Origin: Promicromonospora iranensis
GTDB taxonomy: Bacteria; Actinomycetota; Actinomycetes; Actinomycetales; Cellulomonadaceae
Direction: 5' to 3'
NCBI RefSeq assembly: GCF_028994775.1
Contig: NZ_JAJQMN010000018.1
Location: 29,036-93,035 of the forward strand
Length of the DNA stretch: 64,000 nt
A program made the position numbers and the translations under genes. The notes below the pieces were generated by a model. The model did not search any database. It was not told the DNA's origin and saw only the letters and a program-made list of their open reading frames with translations. This document shows, in pieces, positions 25,744-34,359 of this stretch. Position 1 is the first letter of the stretch. Each line of letters starts with the position of its first letter.

Positions 25744-27747
25744 ATGAGGACACTCCGCACCACCCTGCGCGGCGCCGCCGTCGCGGCGGTCGCAGCATCG
25801 CTCGCCGCGGGAGCCGCGGTCGCAGCGCTACCGGCCACTGCCGCGCCGTCCGCCACCGACGAGGGCAGAGCGATGGTCAAGGCGTCCGTGGCCAAGCAGA
25901 AGGCGACGTCCGAGGGCAAAGGGCAGAAGGTCAAGCCGAAGGTGAAGAAGCCGAAGAAGGCCGCGGCCGACCCCGACTTCGGGCCCAACGTCACCTTCAT
26001 CGATCCGACCTGGTCGACCGACCGGATCAACACCTTCCTCGACTCGGTGAACGACGAGGCGGAGATGAGCCTGGGCCGGCACCAGGTGTTCTTCGAGCCC
26101 GGCACCTACGGCAGCGCAGCCGGGCAGAACGACCCGGCCACGGCCACCGACATCGTCAACCAGACGGTCGGGTACTACGAGTCGATCTCGGGCCTCGGCG
26201 CGCAGCCGGGCGACGTGCTGATCAACGGCGCCCTGCACGTGGAGCCTGTCGTCGGCTGCCCGGAACGGCCCTGGGAGTGCGCCGCCCCCGGCTCGCTGAA
26301 CCACTTCTGGCGTTCGATGTCGAACATGGCGATCAACCCCATCCAGCGCCCCGTCGGCGAGGACGCCGCCCGCCCGTTCCCGGCCGGCGTGACCGAGCCG
26401 CACCAGATGCGCTGGGCCGTGTCCCAGGCCGCGCCGATGCGCCGCATGGACATCCAGGGCAGCCTGACCGTCTTCGGCCGGTACGGCGAGTTCGCCTCCG
26501 GCGGCTACCTCGCGAACTCACGTGTGGCCGGCACGATCGCCACCGGGTCACAGCAGCAGTGGTTCACGCGCAACAGTGAGGTCGGCACCTGGGACGGCGG
26601 CGTCTGGAACATGGTGTTCTCGGGCGTCCGTGGCGCCCCCGCCACCGACTTCGGGCAGGACCTCGGTGAGGGCGCGAAGGGTGTCAAGACCACGGTCGCC
26701 AACACCCCGATCAGCCGGGAGGCCCCGTTCGTGTACCGGGCGGACAACGGCGAGCTCGCCGTCTTCGTGCCGAACGCGCGGACCGACAGCAACGGGACCG
26801 ACTGGTCCACGTCCGCCGAGTCGGGCACGTCGATCGGTATGAGCGACTTCTACGTGGCCCGCGAGGACGTCGACACCGCCGCCTCGATCAACGCCGCCCT
26901 GGCGGACGGCAAGAACCTCCTCCTCACGCCCGGCGTCTACGAGCTCGACGCGGCCCTGCGGGTCGACCGTGCCGACACCGTCGTGCTCGGCCTCGGCTAC
27001 GCCTCGCTCACCCCGACGGCGGGCAACAGCGTGCTGGAGATCGGCGACGTCGCGGGCGTCAAGGTCGCGGGCATCACCGCCGACGCGAACGTGCCGGAGT
27101 CGGCGACGCTGATCAAGGTGGGCCCCGAGGGCGCGAGCGTCTCGGACCCGGCCAACCCGACCACGCTCACCGACGTCTTCGTCCGCGTGGGCGGTCCGTG
27201 GGAGGGCAAGGCCGTCACCTCCATCGAGGTGAACAGCGACCACACCCTGCTCGACCACATCTGGGCGTGGCGCGCCGACCACGGCCACGGCGTCTCCTGG
27301 GGCGGCAACACGGGTGCGCACGGCGTGATCGTGAACGGCGACGACGTGACGGCGACCGGCCTGTTCGTCGAGCACTACCAGGAGCAGCAGACGATCTGGA
27401 ACGGCGAGAACGGCCGGACGATCTTCTACCAGAGCGAGATCCCGTACGACCCGCCGTCGCAGGCGGCGTTCATGGACGGCGACCGCCTGGGCTACGCGTC
27501 CTACCGGGTGGCGGACCACGTGACCAGCCACCAGGCGACCGGGCTCGGCGTCTACTCGTTCTTCAACCAGGAGCAGGACATCCGCGTCGAGTCAGGCATC
27601 CAGACGCCGAACCGGCCCGGTGTCACGTTCCGGTCGATGACCAGCGTCTTCCTCAACGGATCGGGCGGCATCAACCACGTCATCAACGACACGGGCGCCC
27701 CGGCGGTCGGCAGCTTCGCCGCCCCCCAGGTGATCTCCTACCCCTGA
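25744..27747 (+). CDS. Secreted right-handed beta-helix protein (pectate-lyase/GH55-like fold)
   Basis: A 667-residue exported protein. Residues 1-36 are a signal peptide (Arg-rich start, AAVAAVAASLAAGAAVAA, cleavage near ATAAPS). A short basic linker (KVKPKVKKPKK) precedes the catalytic-like region, which opens GPNVTFIDPTWSTDRINTFLD and later has beta-helix-style segments such as GTYGSAAGQND, NSDHTLLDHIWAWRADHGHG and GENGRTIFYQSEIPYDPPSQ. Relatives in streptomycetes are sometimes annotated as adenylyl cyclase, which the sequence does not support. A carbohydrate-active role (exo-glucanase- or lyase-like) is inferred, but catalytic residues were not assigned. Followed by a strong terminator. 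Confidence 0.7.
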   Translation: MRTLRTTLRGAAVAAVAASLAAGAAVAALPATAAPSATDEGRAMVKASVAKQKATSEGKGQKVKPKVKKPKKAAADPDFGPNVTFIDPTWSTDRINTFLDSVNDEAEMSLGRHQVFFEPGTYGSAAGQNDPATATDIVNQTVGYYESISGLGAQPGDVLINGALHVEPVVGCPERPWECAAPGSLNHFWRSMSNMAINPIQRPVGEDAARPFPAGVTEPHQMRWAVSQAAPMRRMDIQGSLTVFGRYGEFASGGYLANSRVAGTIATGSQQQWFTRNSEVGTWDGGVWNMVFSGVRGAPATDFGQDLGEGAKGVKTTVANTPISREAPFVYRADNGELAVFVPNARTDSNGTDWSTSAESGTSIGMSDFYVAREDVDTAASINAALADGKNLLLTPGVYELDAALRVDRADTVVLGLGYASLTPTAGNSVLEIGDVAGVKVAGITADANVPESATLIKVGPEGASVSDPANPTTLTDVFVRVGGPWEGKAVTSIEVNSDHTLLDHIWAWRADHGHGVSWGGNTGAHGVIVNGDDVTATGLFVEHYQEQQTIWNGENGRTIFYQSEIPYDPPSQAAFMDGDRLGYASYRVADHVTSHQATGLGVYSFFNQEQDIRVESGIQTPNRPGVTFRSMTSVFLNGSGGINHVINDTGAPAVGSFAAPQVISYP

Positions 27748-27784
27748 CCCAACCCCTCCGTCGGAGGTAGGACCAGGGCCGGAC

Positions 27785-27820
27785 AGAACTGCAGCGCACC
27801 CGAGGGTGCGCTGCAGTTCT
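27785..27820. terminator. Bidirectional intrinsic terminator
   Basis: A perfect 16-bp stem (AGAACTGCAGCGCACC with GGTGCGCTGCAGTTCT) closes a CGAG tetraloop, between the convergent beta-helix and FKBP genes. One of the strongest hairpins in the window. Confidence 0.85.
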
Positions 27821-27835
27821 ACTTCGGCAGGAACG

Positions 27836-28237
27836 TCACTTCACGTCGACGATGTCCACGACGAACACCAGGGTGTCACCGCCGCCGATGCCGGCCTGCG
27901 GCACGCCGCGCGCGCCGTAGCCGTGCTCCGGCGGGATCGACAGCAGCAGGCGCGAGCCGACGTTCTGCCCCACCATGCCCTTGTCCCAACCACCGATGAC
28001 GGCGCCGACGCCGATCGGGAAGTCGATGGTGGTGCCGCGGTCGTACGAGTTGTCGAACACGTGGCCGCCCCAGGTCTGGCCCAGGTAGTTCACCACGATG
28101 GTGCGACCGGACTCGACGACCGGGCCGTTGCCCTCGGAGAGCACCTGCACCTGCAGACCGGTGGGCGCACCACCCTCGGGGAACGTCAGCTCCGGCTTGT
28201 CACCGAAGGTGCCGGAGGCGGTAGGAAGCGTGGTCAC
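27836..28237 (-). CDS. FKBP-type peptidyl-prolyl cis-trans isomerase
   Basis: Accelerates cis-trans isomerisation of prolyl bonds. The 133-residue protein is a single FKBP domain: VVNYLGQTWGGHVFDNSYDRG, FPIGVGAVIGGWDKGMVGQNVGS and RLLLSIPPEHGYGARG, ending LVFVVDIVDVK, include the Tyr, Asp, Phe, Trp and Tyr residues of the active pocket. There is no signal peptide, so it is cytosolic. The GTG start (VTTLPTASG) follows GAGAGG by about 8 nt; an open frame reading far upstream is the antisense of the LysR gene and is not coding. Its 3' end meets the bidirectional terminator. Confidence 0.93.
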   Translation of the reverse strand: MTTLPTASGTFGDKPELTFPEGGAPTGLQVQVLSEGNGPVVESGRTIVVNYLGQTWGGHVFDNSYDRGTTIDFPIGVGAVIGGWDKGMVGQNVGSRLLLSIPPEHGYGARGVPQAGIGGGDTLVFVVDIVDVK

Positions 28238-28296
28238 GAGGATTGCCTCTCGATCGGGGTGACGCCGGGCAGTCCCGGCGCCGGTACCCACCCACC

Positions 28297-29208
28297 CTAT
28301 GCGGCCACCACTGCTGCCCGCGAAGCGACGGCGGCCTGCCGCAGCGCGTCCAGAGCGGCGATCGCGGGCGGGGTGTGCGCGACGGCGTCCTGCAGCACCG
28401 CGTAGATCGAGCGCACGGGCGTGGGCCGCACGACGGGCACCGCGACCGTCGCCTGCGGCAGGTTGACGGCACCGAGCTCGGGCAGCACGGTCATGCCGAT
28501 GCCGGCCTCGACGAACGCGACCGCCGTCGGATAGTCGTGCGCCTCGACGCGGAACGTAGGGCTGAAACCCGCTGCCGTGCATGCCTCCAGCAGGTTGCGT
28601 CGGCACCATCCGCGCGCGAAGTCGTTGTCGACCCAGGACTCGTCCGCGAGCTCGGCGAGCTCGATCTCGTCCCGGTCGGCGAACCGGTGGCTCCGCGGCA
28701 GGACGGCGACGTACGGGTCGTCGAGGAGGTGATGCGCCGTGAAGCCGCTCCCCGCGGCGAACTCGGCGTTCGCGACGACCACCTGCAGGTCGGCCCGGTC
28801 CTCGGTCTTGTCCGGGATGTGCTCGGCCAGCTCGAGGTCGAGGCGGACGCCGGGGAACTCCGTGGTCACGGTGCGCACGACGTCGGGCAGCCAGGCCGAG
28901 CCGACCGAGGCGAAGTAGGCCACCGAGAGCGAGCCGGTACGTCCGGCGCGCAGGTCGGCGACCATGGCCTCGGCCTCGCCGAGCCGTTCGAGCACGCCGT
29001 CGGCCTGCGCGGCCAGGGCGTGCCCGGCGGCGGTGGGCCGGACCCCGCGGCCGTGCCGCGCCAGGAGCTTGAGCCCCGTCTCGCGCTGGAGCGCGGAGAC
29101 GTGCTGACTGACGGCGGAGGGTGTGTAGCCGAGGTTCGCCGCGGCCGCACCGATGGACCCGGAGGCGACGACGGAACGGAAGACGCGGAGGCGGTGGACG
29201 TCGAGCAT
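28297..29208 (-). CDS. LysR-family regulator (divergent from EamA transporter)
   Basis: A 303-residue LysR-type regulator. MLDVHRLRVFRSVVASGSIG with AAAANLGYTPSAVSQHVSALQ forms the winged helix (residues 1-60) and the effector domain follows (YFASVGSAWLPDVVRTV, then AGIGMTVLPELGAV). The ATG matches the family start exactly. It stands head to head with an EamA-type transporter gene, 82 bp apart, with an inverted repeat between them, and probably controls that exporter. The effector is unknown; regulator and exporter pairs of this kind often act on amino acids or metabolites. Confidence 0.88.
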   Translation of the reverse strand: MLDVHRLRVFRSVVASGSIGAAAANLGYTPSAVSQHVSALQRETGLKLLARHGRGVRPTAAGHALAAQADGVLERLGEAEAMVADLRAGRTGSLSVAYFASVGSAWLPDVVRTVTTEFPGVRLDLELAEHIPDKTEDRADLQVVVANAEFAAGSGFTAHHLLDDPYVAVLPRSHRFADRDEIELAELADESWVDNDFARGWCRRNLLEACTAAGFSPTFRVEAHDYPTAVAFVEAGIGMTVLPELGAVNLPQATVAVPVVRPTPVRSIYAVLQDAVAHTPPAIAALDALRQAAVASRAAVVAA

Positions 29209-29238
29209 GGCGCCACTGTACAGCGAGACTGAATCCTG

Positions 29239-29265
29239 GTGAAGGAAGAATCGCTGGTGCTTCAC
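29239..29265. promoter_or_regulatory. Candidate LysR operator
   Basis: GTGAAG (29239-29244) and CTTCAC (29260-29265) form an inverted repeat with 15 bp between the arms, midway between the divergent LysR and EamA starts. The spacing fits a LysR recognition site. Inferred from symmetry and position. Confidence 0.4.
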
Positions 29266-29290
29266 AGTGGTTCGGGGCCACGATCGGCTC

Positions 29291-30250
29291 ATGACGAACA
29301 CCACGGCCGAAAGCCGCCAGCCCCCGGCTCCTACCTCGGACAGGGTTCCGGACATGACCCTGACCACGCCGACCGCGCCGCCGGTCACGAACCGCTTCCT
29401 CGTCCCGGCAGCCGCCGCGGTGACGGTGGTGCTGTGGGCCTCGGCGTTCATCGGCATCCGCTCGGCGGGCGTCGACTACTCGCCGGGAGCGCTCGCCCTG
29501 GGCCGGATCCTCGTCGGCACCGTCGCGCTCACGGTCATGGCCGCCCTGGCCCGCAAGCTTCGGCTGCCCCGCGGCCGGACGCTGGTGGGCGTCCTCGTCT
29601 GGGGCGTGCTCTGGTTCGGCCTGTACAACCTCGCTCTCAACGCGGCCGAACGCACCCTCGACGCGGGCACCGCGTCGCTCCTGGTCGGCCTGGCGCCGAT
29701 CCTCATCGCGGTGTTCGCGGGGGTCTCCCTCGGCGAGGGCTTCCCCGCCCGGCTGCTGCTGGGCATCGGCATCGCGTTCGCGGGCGTCGCCGCGATCGCG
29801 CTGGCCACGTCGAGCGGGGTCTCGGACACGATCAGTGTCGCGCTCGGGCTGGCCGCCGCCGTCGTCTACGCCGGCAGCACGATCCTGCAGAAGCGCCTGC
29901 TGCCGAAGGTCGACTCCCTCACCATGACCTGGCTGGGCTGCGCGGCCGGCACCGTCGCGTGCCTCCCGTTCGCCCCGGTGCTCCTGGACGAGCTCGCCAC
30001 GGCGCCGACGTCGGCCACCCTGAGCGTTGTCTACCTGGGCGTCTTCCCCACCGCCATAGCCTTCGCCACCTGGGGTTTCGCCCTGACCCGGACGACCGCC
30101 GGCCGGCTCGGCGCGGCGACCTACGCCTCCCCGCCGCTGGCGGTGCTCCTGTCGTGGGCCCTGCTGGGCGAGGTTCCCGCACCCGTCGCCCTGGTCGGCG
30201 GGGCGCTGTGCCTGACGGGCGTCCTGGTGGCGACGCTACGACTCCGCTGA
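29291..30250 (+). CDS. EamA/DMT-superfamily transporter
   Basis: A 319-residue inner-membrane exporter with ten predicted helices in two EamA repeats: the first from FLVPAAAAVTVVLWASAFIGIR to about residue 160, the second from VALGLAAAVVYAGSTILQKR to ALCLTGVLVATL. The conserved ASAFIGIR near the first helix and LLSWALLGEVP near the ninth are typical. The N-terminal start is uncertain: ATG at MTNTTAESR (used here) or ATG 21 codons later at MTLTTPTAPP, which has AGGG upstream. Divergent from the LysR gene and 53 bp upstream of the LacI gene. The substrate is unknown. Confidence 0.85.
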   Translation: MTNTTAESRQPPAPTSDRVPDMTLTTPTAPPVTNRFLVPAAAAVTVVLWASAFIGIRSAGVDYSPGALALGRILVGTVALTVMAALARKLRLPRGRTLVGVLVWGVLWFGLYNLALNAAERTLDAGTASLLVGLAPILIAVFAGVSLGEGFPARLLLGIGIAFAGVAAIALATSSGVSDTISVALGLAAAVVYAGSTILQKRLLPKVDSLTMTWLGCAAGTVACLPFAPVLLDELATAPTSATLSVVYLGVFPTAIAFATWGFALTRTTAGRLGAATYASPPLAVLLSWALLGEVPAPVALVGGALCLTGVLVATLRLR

Positions 30251-30303
30251 AGCCGTTGGTGCACCGATAAACCACGTAGGATTGCGCTCGAGATGAGCGC
30301 CCG

Positions 30304-31362
30304 ATGACAGCACCGAGAACGCCGCCGAAGCCGCGCGGCAGCGGCCGCCCGACCATCAGCGACGTGGCGGCGCTGGCCGGCGTCTCGCCCGGTGCGGTCT
30401 CGAAGGTCTTCAACGGCACCGGCCGCATCTCGGAGGCGACGTCCGAGCGCATCCGCGAGGCCGCCCGAAAGCTCAACTGGCGCCCCAGCGCCGCGGCGAT
30501 CGCCCTGCGCACCGCCCGCGCGCAGGCGATCGGGCTGGTGCTGACGAGCGATTCCAGCGTGCCGGGTGTCGGCGCCGGCAACATGGACTTCATCTCGGGC
30601 ATCGAGTCGGTGCTCAGCCCTCGCGAGTACGGGCTCCTGCTGAACGTCTTCATCACCGGGCAGCACGAGGAGGAGCACTTCTACCGCACGCTCGCCGAGC
30701 GTCAGCGGATGGACGGGATCATCCTCACCAACTCCATGGTGGGCGATACCCGGCTCGAGCTCGTGTCCCGGCTCGGGCTGCCCGCGGTACTCGTCGGTGC
30801 GCCGTGGAAGCCCGGCGCCATCGAGTACGTCGACGCCGACCCGCCGAGCGCCGGGATCGCGGAGACCGTGGACCACCTCGTGGCGCTGGGCCACAAGCGC
30901 ATCGCGTTCGTGAGCGGCCCCAAGGACTACGTGCTGCCGGTGCTGCGGCGCGAGGCGTTCGTGCAGCGGCTGGCGGACCACGGCCTGCAGCCCCACACCG
31001 TCGTCGCGGTGGAGTACTCCCCCGCTCGGGCCGCCGAGGAGACCACCCGGCTCCTGGACGGCGCGGTCCGCCCGACGGCGATCCTGTACGGCACCGACAC
31101 CATGGCGATCGCGGGGATGCGCACGATCCAGGCGGCCGGCCTGCGCGTGCCCGACGACATCTCCGTGGTCGGCTTCGAGGGACTCACCCTCGGCGAGTGG
31201 GTGGACCCGCCGCTGACGACCGTCCAGCGGTTCGCCTTCCAGCGCGGCCGCGCGGCCGCCGCCAAGGTGCTGACGCTGCTCGGCGAGACCGTGGAAGAAC
31301 CGGTCCCGCTCGAGCAGCCCACCCTGGTGGTCCGCGGCTCGACGGCGGCCCCCTCCCGCTGA
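30304..31362 (+). CDS. LacI-family transcriptional regulator
   Basis: A 352-residue LacI/GalR repressor. The helix-turn-helix TISDVAALAGVSPGAVSKVF with the hinge helix RISEATSERIREAARKLNW occupies residues about 17-63, and the periplasmic-binding-protein-like effector domain extends to the C-terminus, including RPTAILYGTDTMAIAGMRT. Its stop meets the 3' end of the carbohydrate operon on the other strand (25-bp gap), so it is the obvious candidate regulator of that operon and of the divergent isomerase gene. Two palindromes with a central CpG, the class of site this family recognises, lie at 40682-40754. The inducer is probably a sugar or sugar acid from the pathway. Confidence 0.9.
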   Translation: MTAPRTPPKPRGSGRPTISDVAALAGVSPGAVSKVFNGTGRISEATSERIREAARKLNWRPSAAAIALRTARAQAIGLVLTSDSSVPGVGAGNMDFISGIESVLSPREYGLLLNVFITGQHEEEHFYRTLAERQRMDGIILTNSMVGDTRLELVSRLGLPAVLVGAPWKPGAIEYVDADPPSAGIAETVDHLVALGHKRIAFVSGPKDYVLPVLRREAFVQRLADHGLQPHTVVAVEYSPARAAEETTRLLDGAVRPTAILYGTDTMAIAGMRTIQAAGLRVPDDISVVGFEGLTLGEWVDPPLTTVQRFAFQRGRAAAAKVLTLLGETVEEPVPLEQPTLVVRGSTAAPSR

Positions 31363-31387
31363 CCAGGCCCGGACGACTACCTCGGCG

Positions 31388-33499
31388 TCACCAGGTCAGC
31401 CGGAGAGCCGCCAGCTCGAGGACCGGGGGCAGCGCGACGTCGACCGTCCCCGCCGACATGCACACGTCGGCGTCCACCCATTCCTCGCCGGCCAGCACCT
31501 GCAGCCGCACCTCTTCCGGCACCGGCCCGCCCGCCAGCGCCGCGACCCGGTCCAGGTCGACCGCCACGCGCACGCCGTCGAGCGGCGAGACCGCCCGCCG
31601 CTGGCCGCGCATCATCATGGGGTCGGTCAGGTTGGCGGCCAGCACGGTGAACGAACGGTCGCCGGCCCATGTCGCGACGTCGACCACGCCGGGTCCGCGC
31701 ACCGCGACGGACCGCCGTCCGCCCAGAGCGCGGCGCACGAGGTTGTCCAGCAGGGTGAGGTGGTCGGACTGGAGCGCCTGCCAGTACAGCTCGGCGACGT
31801 TGAAGCCGACGACGTCGACCCGGCCCGCGCCGACCTCGGCGCCGAACACGGCCGGGGCGGTCGGCTCCGACCTCGGATAGACCTCCTCCATCGGCAGGTC
31901 GGGGTGGTCGGGCACGAAGCGCCACGACACGTCGAACGCACCGGTCGGGGCGCCGGCCGACGCGCCGTCCGGCACGCCGTCCAACGCACCGAAGCGGACG
32001 AGCCGGGTGCCACCCACGATGCGCAGCGCATCGCCGTAGCCCTCCTGGAGCGTTCCGCCCGGCTCCCGCTGGACATAGTTGTTGCGCACGATCCCGCCCC
32101 GGCGTTCGACGACGTCGACGCCGAGCAGCTCGGTCACCAGCGCCCCGCGCCCGGCGACGTCGGGCCCCCCGCCCGTGAGCAGGAGCGCTCCGCCGTCCTC
32201 GACGAACACGCGCAGGGCGTCGGCGGCGGACGTGTCAAGCGACGGCACCTCGGGGAGCACGACCAGCCGGACACCGGGCTTGGTCAGCGCCGACAGCGAA
32301 CCCGGTCCCACGTACTCGAACGGGACCCCCAGCTCGACCAGCACCTGGTAGACGCCCGACGCCGCGTCGCGCACGCGGGTGGACGCCGTGTGCTCGTCCG
32401 CGTCCCAGACGAGCACCTCCGCGACCGGCCGCTCGTCGCCCCGGACGCCCGCGACCGCGCGGTGCAGCCCGAAGGCCCGCTCGACGGCGGGGATCCAGCG
32501 CGGGTCGTGGATCCGCGCCGCGAACTTCGTGAACCAAGGGAAGGCACCGTGGACGAACCCGTCGACGATCCACCCGGTCGTCTCGACCGCCGCGTTGACC
32601 GAGTCCTTCCAGCGGAAGTCGTGCGACTCCGGCCCCACCGAGGTGATGAGCCCGACGGGTTTGCCGGGGTGCAGGGCGCGCACCCGCTTGGCGTCCCGGC
32701 CCGCTGCCCAGAGCGCTTCCCCGTCGCCGCGCGCCTGGTGGTCCACCAGCAGGAACGGCACCGACCGGGCAACCCGCGGCTCCAGGTCGGCGGCCGTGAA
32801 CGAGCCGAGGTTCGGCACGAACCGGACCGCCGGCGCGGCGTCCTGCACGGCCCGGTCCCAGTGCGCCACGAGGTCGCTGAGCCTGCTCCGGCGCCACGCC
32901 CGGTAGGTGGCCCAGGCCTCGCCGTCGGCGGGGTCCGCCGTCGTGGGCAGCGCGCGGCCGGTCGCGGACCGGAAGTCCCGTGCGGTCGACTCCGTGTACC
33001 CGGGGCCGTGCCCCTGCCACCGGTTCGCGAACAGGGCGTCGACGTCGTAGTCGCGCGCGATCTCACGGAGCACCTCGGTCGTCAGCTCCCAGCTGTAGCC
33101 GCCGAACGCGTCGGTGAGGTAGATGCCGGGCATCGCCCAGTGCTCCAGGAGCTCGCCGTCCTCCGTCCGCGCGATCCAGTCGGGCCGCTCCTCGACGACG
33201 TCGCGGTGCACGGCGTGCGGGTCCACCCGGGCCATGACCGCCATGCCTCGCGAGCGGGCCAGGTCCACCACCTCGCCCAGCAGGTCCCGGTCGCCCAGGT
33301 AGACGCTCCGGTGGTGCAGCGGCACCTTGGTCGGGTAGTAGGCGATGTAGCCGCCGGCACTGATGCACACCGCCGTCGACGCCGTACGTTCCATGACGTC
33401 GGCCCACGCGTCGAGGTCGAAGTCGAGCGGGTCGTTCTCCACGAAGGTCAGCTGGGTCCAGCGGTGCTCGCCGTCCAGCCCTGTGCGCGCAGCAGTCAT
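31388..33499 (-). CDS. Putative glycoside hydrolase with GATase-like trimerisation domain (paralogue B)
   Basis: A 703-residue cytosolic protein. The N-terminal about 330 residues look like a TIM-barrel glycosidase (TAVCISAGGYIAYYPTKVPL, LLGEVVDLARSRGMAVMARVD, MPGIYLTDAFGGYSW, DYDVDALFANRWQGHGPGY), resembling the hypothetical glycosyl hydrolase 6 / GH42-like group. A central barrel-like flank leads to a GATase-like segment, RLVVLPEVPSLDTSAADAL, as in beta-galactosidase trimerisation domains. It is paralogous in order to the gene at 37646-39718 but lacks that protein's CxCxxC motif. Catalytic residues and substrate are unassigned. The ATG overlaps the upstream permease stop (ATGA). It is the last gene of the operon and is named here only by fold. 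Confidence 0.72.
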   Translation of the reverse strand: MTAARTGLDGEHRWTQLTFVENDPLDFDLDAWADVMERTASTAVCISAGGYIAYYPTKVPLHHRSVYLGDRDLLGEVVDLARSRGMAVMARVDPHAVHRDVVEERPDWIARTEDGELLEHWAMPGIYLTDAFGGYSWELTTEVLREIARDYDVDALFANRWQGHGPGYTESTARDFRSATGRALPTTADPADGEAWATYRAWRRSRLSDLVAHWDRAVQDAAPAVRFVPNLGSFTAADLEPRVARSVPFLLVDHQARGDGEALWAAGRDAKRVRALHPGKPVGLITSVGPESHDFRWKDSVNAAVETTGWIVDGFVHGAFPWFTKFAARIHDPRWIPAVERAFGLHRAVAGVRGDERPVAEVLVWDADEHTASTRVRDAASGVYQVLVELGVPFEYVGPGSLSALTKPGVRLVVLPEVPSLDTSAADALRVFVEDGGALLLTGGGPDVAGRGALVTELLGVDVVERRGGIVRNNYVQREPGGTLQEGYGDALRIVGGTRLVRFGALDGVPDGASAGAPTGAFDVSWRFVPDHPDLPMEEVYPRSEPTAPAVFGAEVGAGRVDVVGFNVAELYWQALQSDHLTLLDNLVRRALGGRRSVAVRGPGVVDVATWAGDRSFTVLAANLTDPMMMRGQRRAVSPLDGVRVAVDLDRVAALAGGPVPEEVRLQVLAGEEWVDADVCMSAGTVDVALPPVLELAALRLTW

Positions 33500-34359
33500 T
33501 TGATTCCCGTCGTCGCGATGCCCTTGATGATGTAGCGCTGGGCGAAGATGAAGAACAGGAGGATCGGCACCAGGGACACGAGCGACATCGCGAACATCGT
33601 CCCGATGCCGCTCTGGGTCTCGGTGTCGACCAGAGACTTCAGGGCCACCGGGACCGTGTACAGCTCGGTCCGTGTCAGGTACAGCAGGGGCCCGAAGTAG
33701 TCGTTCCACGTCCAGATGAAGGTGAAGATCGTCGTGGTGATCAGCGCGGGCTGCATCAACGGCAGGATCACCGACCAGAAGATGCGGAACGGGCCGGCGC
33801 CGTCGATCATCGCCGCCTGGTCGAGCTCGCGCGGCAGGGCGCGGATGAACTGCACCATCAGGAAGATGAAGACGGCGTCCGTCGCCAGGAACTTCGGCAG
33901 CAGCAGCGGGACGTACGTGTTGATCCATCCCAGCTCCGCGAACAGGATGTACTGCGGGATCACCAGCACGTGGAACGGCAGCATGATCGTCATCAGGGTC
34001 AGCGCCAGGTACAGCTTCCCGGCCCGGAAGTTGAGCCGGGCCAGGGCGTAGGCCGTGAGGGAGCAGGAGAACAGGTTCCCGATCACCGAGCCGACGCCGA
34101 TGAGCAGCGAGTTACCCAGGAACAGGGTGAACGGTGAGCCGAGCGCGTCCCAGCCGTCGCCGTAGTTCTCCAGCGTGATCTCGCTGGGGAACAGCCCGGT
34201 CTGGGACAGGATCAGGTTGCTCGGCTTGAACGAGCTCACGAGCATCCACAGCAGCGGATAGATCATGAGCAGCACGAACACCGCGAGGACCACGTGCCGC
34301 GCGACGCGGCTCAGGGTGCCGCGGCTCAGCGTGCCGCGGCTCAGGGTAGAGGCAGCCAT
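33496..34359 (-). CDS. Carbohydrate ABC transporter permease (MalG-type, CUT1)
   Basis: A 287-residue inner-membrane permease with six predicted helices, from HVVLAVFVLLMIYPLLWMLV to MSLVSLVPILLFFIF. The ATPase-coupling EAA loop, ELDQAAMIDGAGPFRIFWSVILP, is near residue 195. The start ATG overlaps the upstream permease stop by one base (TGATG), with GGAG 7 nt before it. The N-terminus carries SRGTLSRGTLSR, encoded by a 15-bp tandem repeat. No ATPase gene accompanies it; actinobacterial CUT1 systems commonly share a distant MsiK-type ATPase. Confidence 0.9.
   Translation of the reverse strand: MAASTLSRGTLSRGTLSRVARHVVLAVFVLLMIYPLLWMLVSSFKPSNLILSQTGLFPSEITLENYGDGWDALGSPFTLFLGNSLLIGVGSVIGNLFSCSLTAYALARLNFRAGKLYLALTLMTIMLPFHVLVIPQYILFAELGWINTYVPLLLPKFLATDAVFIFLMVQFIRALPRELDQAAMIDGAGPFRIFWSVILPLMQPALITTTIFTFIWTWNDYFGPLLYLTRTELYTVPVALKSLVDTETQSGIGTMFAMSLVSLVPILLFFIFAQRYIIKGIATTGIK
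34306..34350. repeat. 15-bp tandem repeat at the permease N-terminus
   Basis: Three 15-bp units (GCGGCTCAGGGTGCC with one base variation) lie just inside the MalG-type permease gene and encode LSRGT repeats before the first membrane helix. Likely a slippage product with little functional effect. Confidence 0.7.

Noticed and set aside
25744..27747. Adenylyl cyclase annotation for the secreted beta-helix protein.
   Set aside because: No cyclase motif is visible; the protein is exported and has beta-helix features.
27836..29281. A 481-codon minus frame suggesting an FKBP fusion.
   Set aside because: The upstream 350 codons are another frame of the LysR gene; the FKBP domain has its own GTG and ribosome site.
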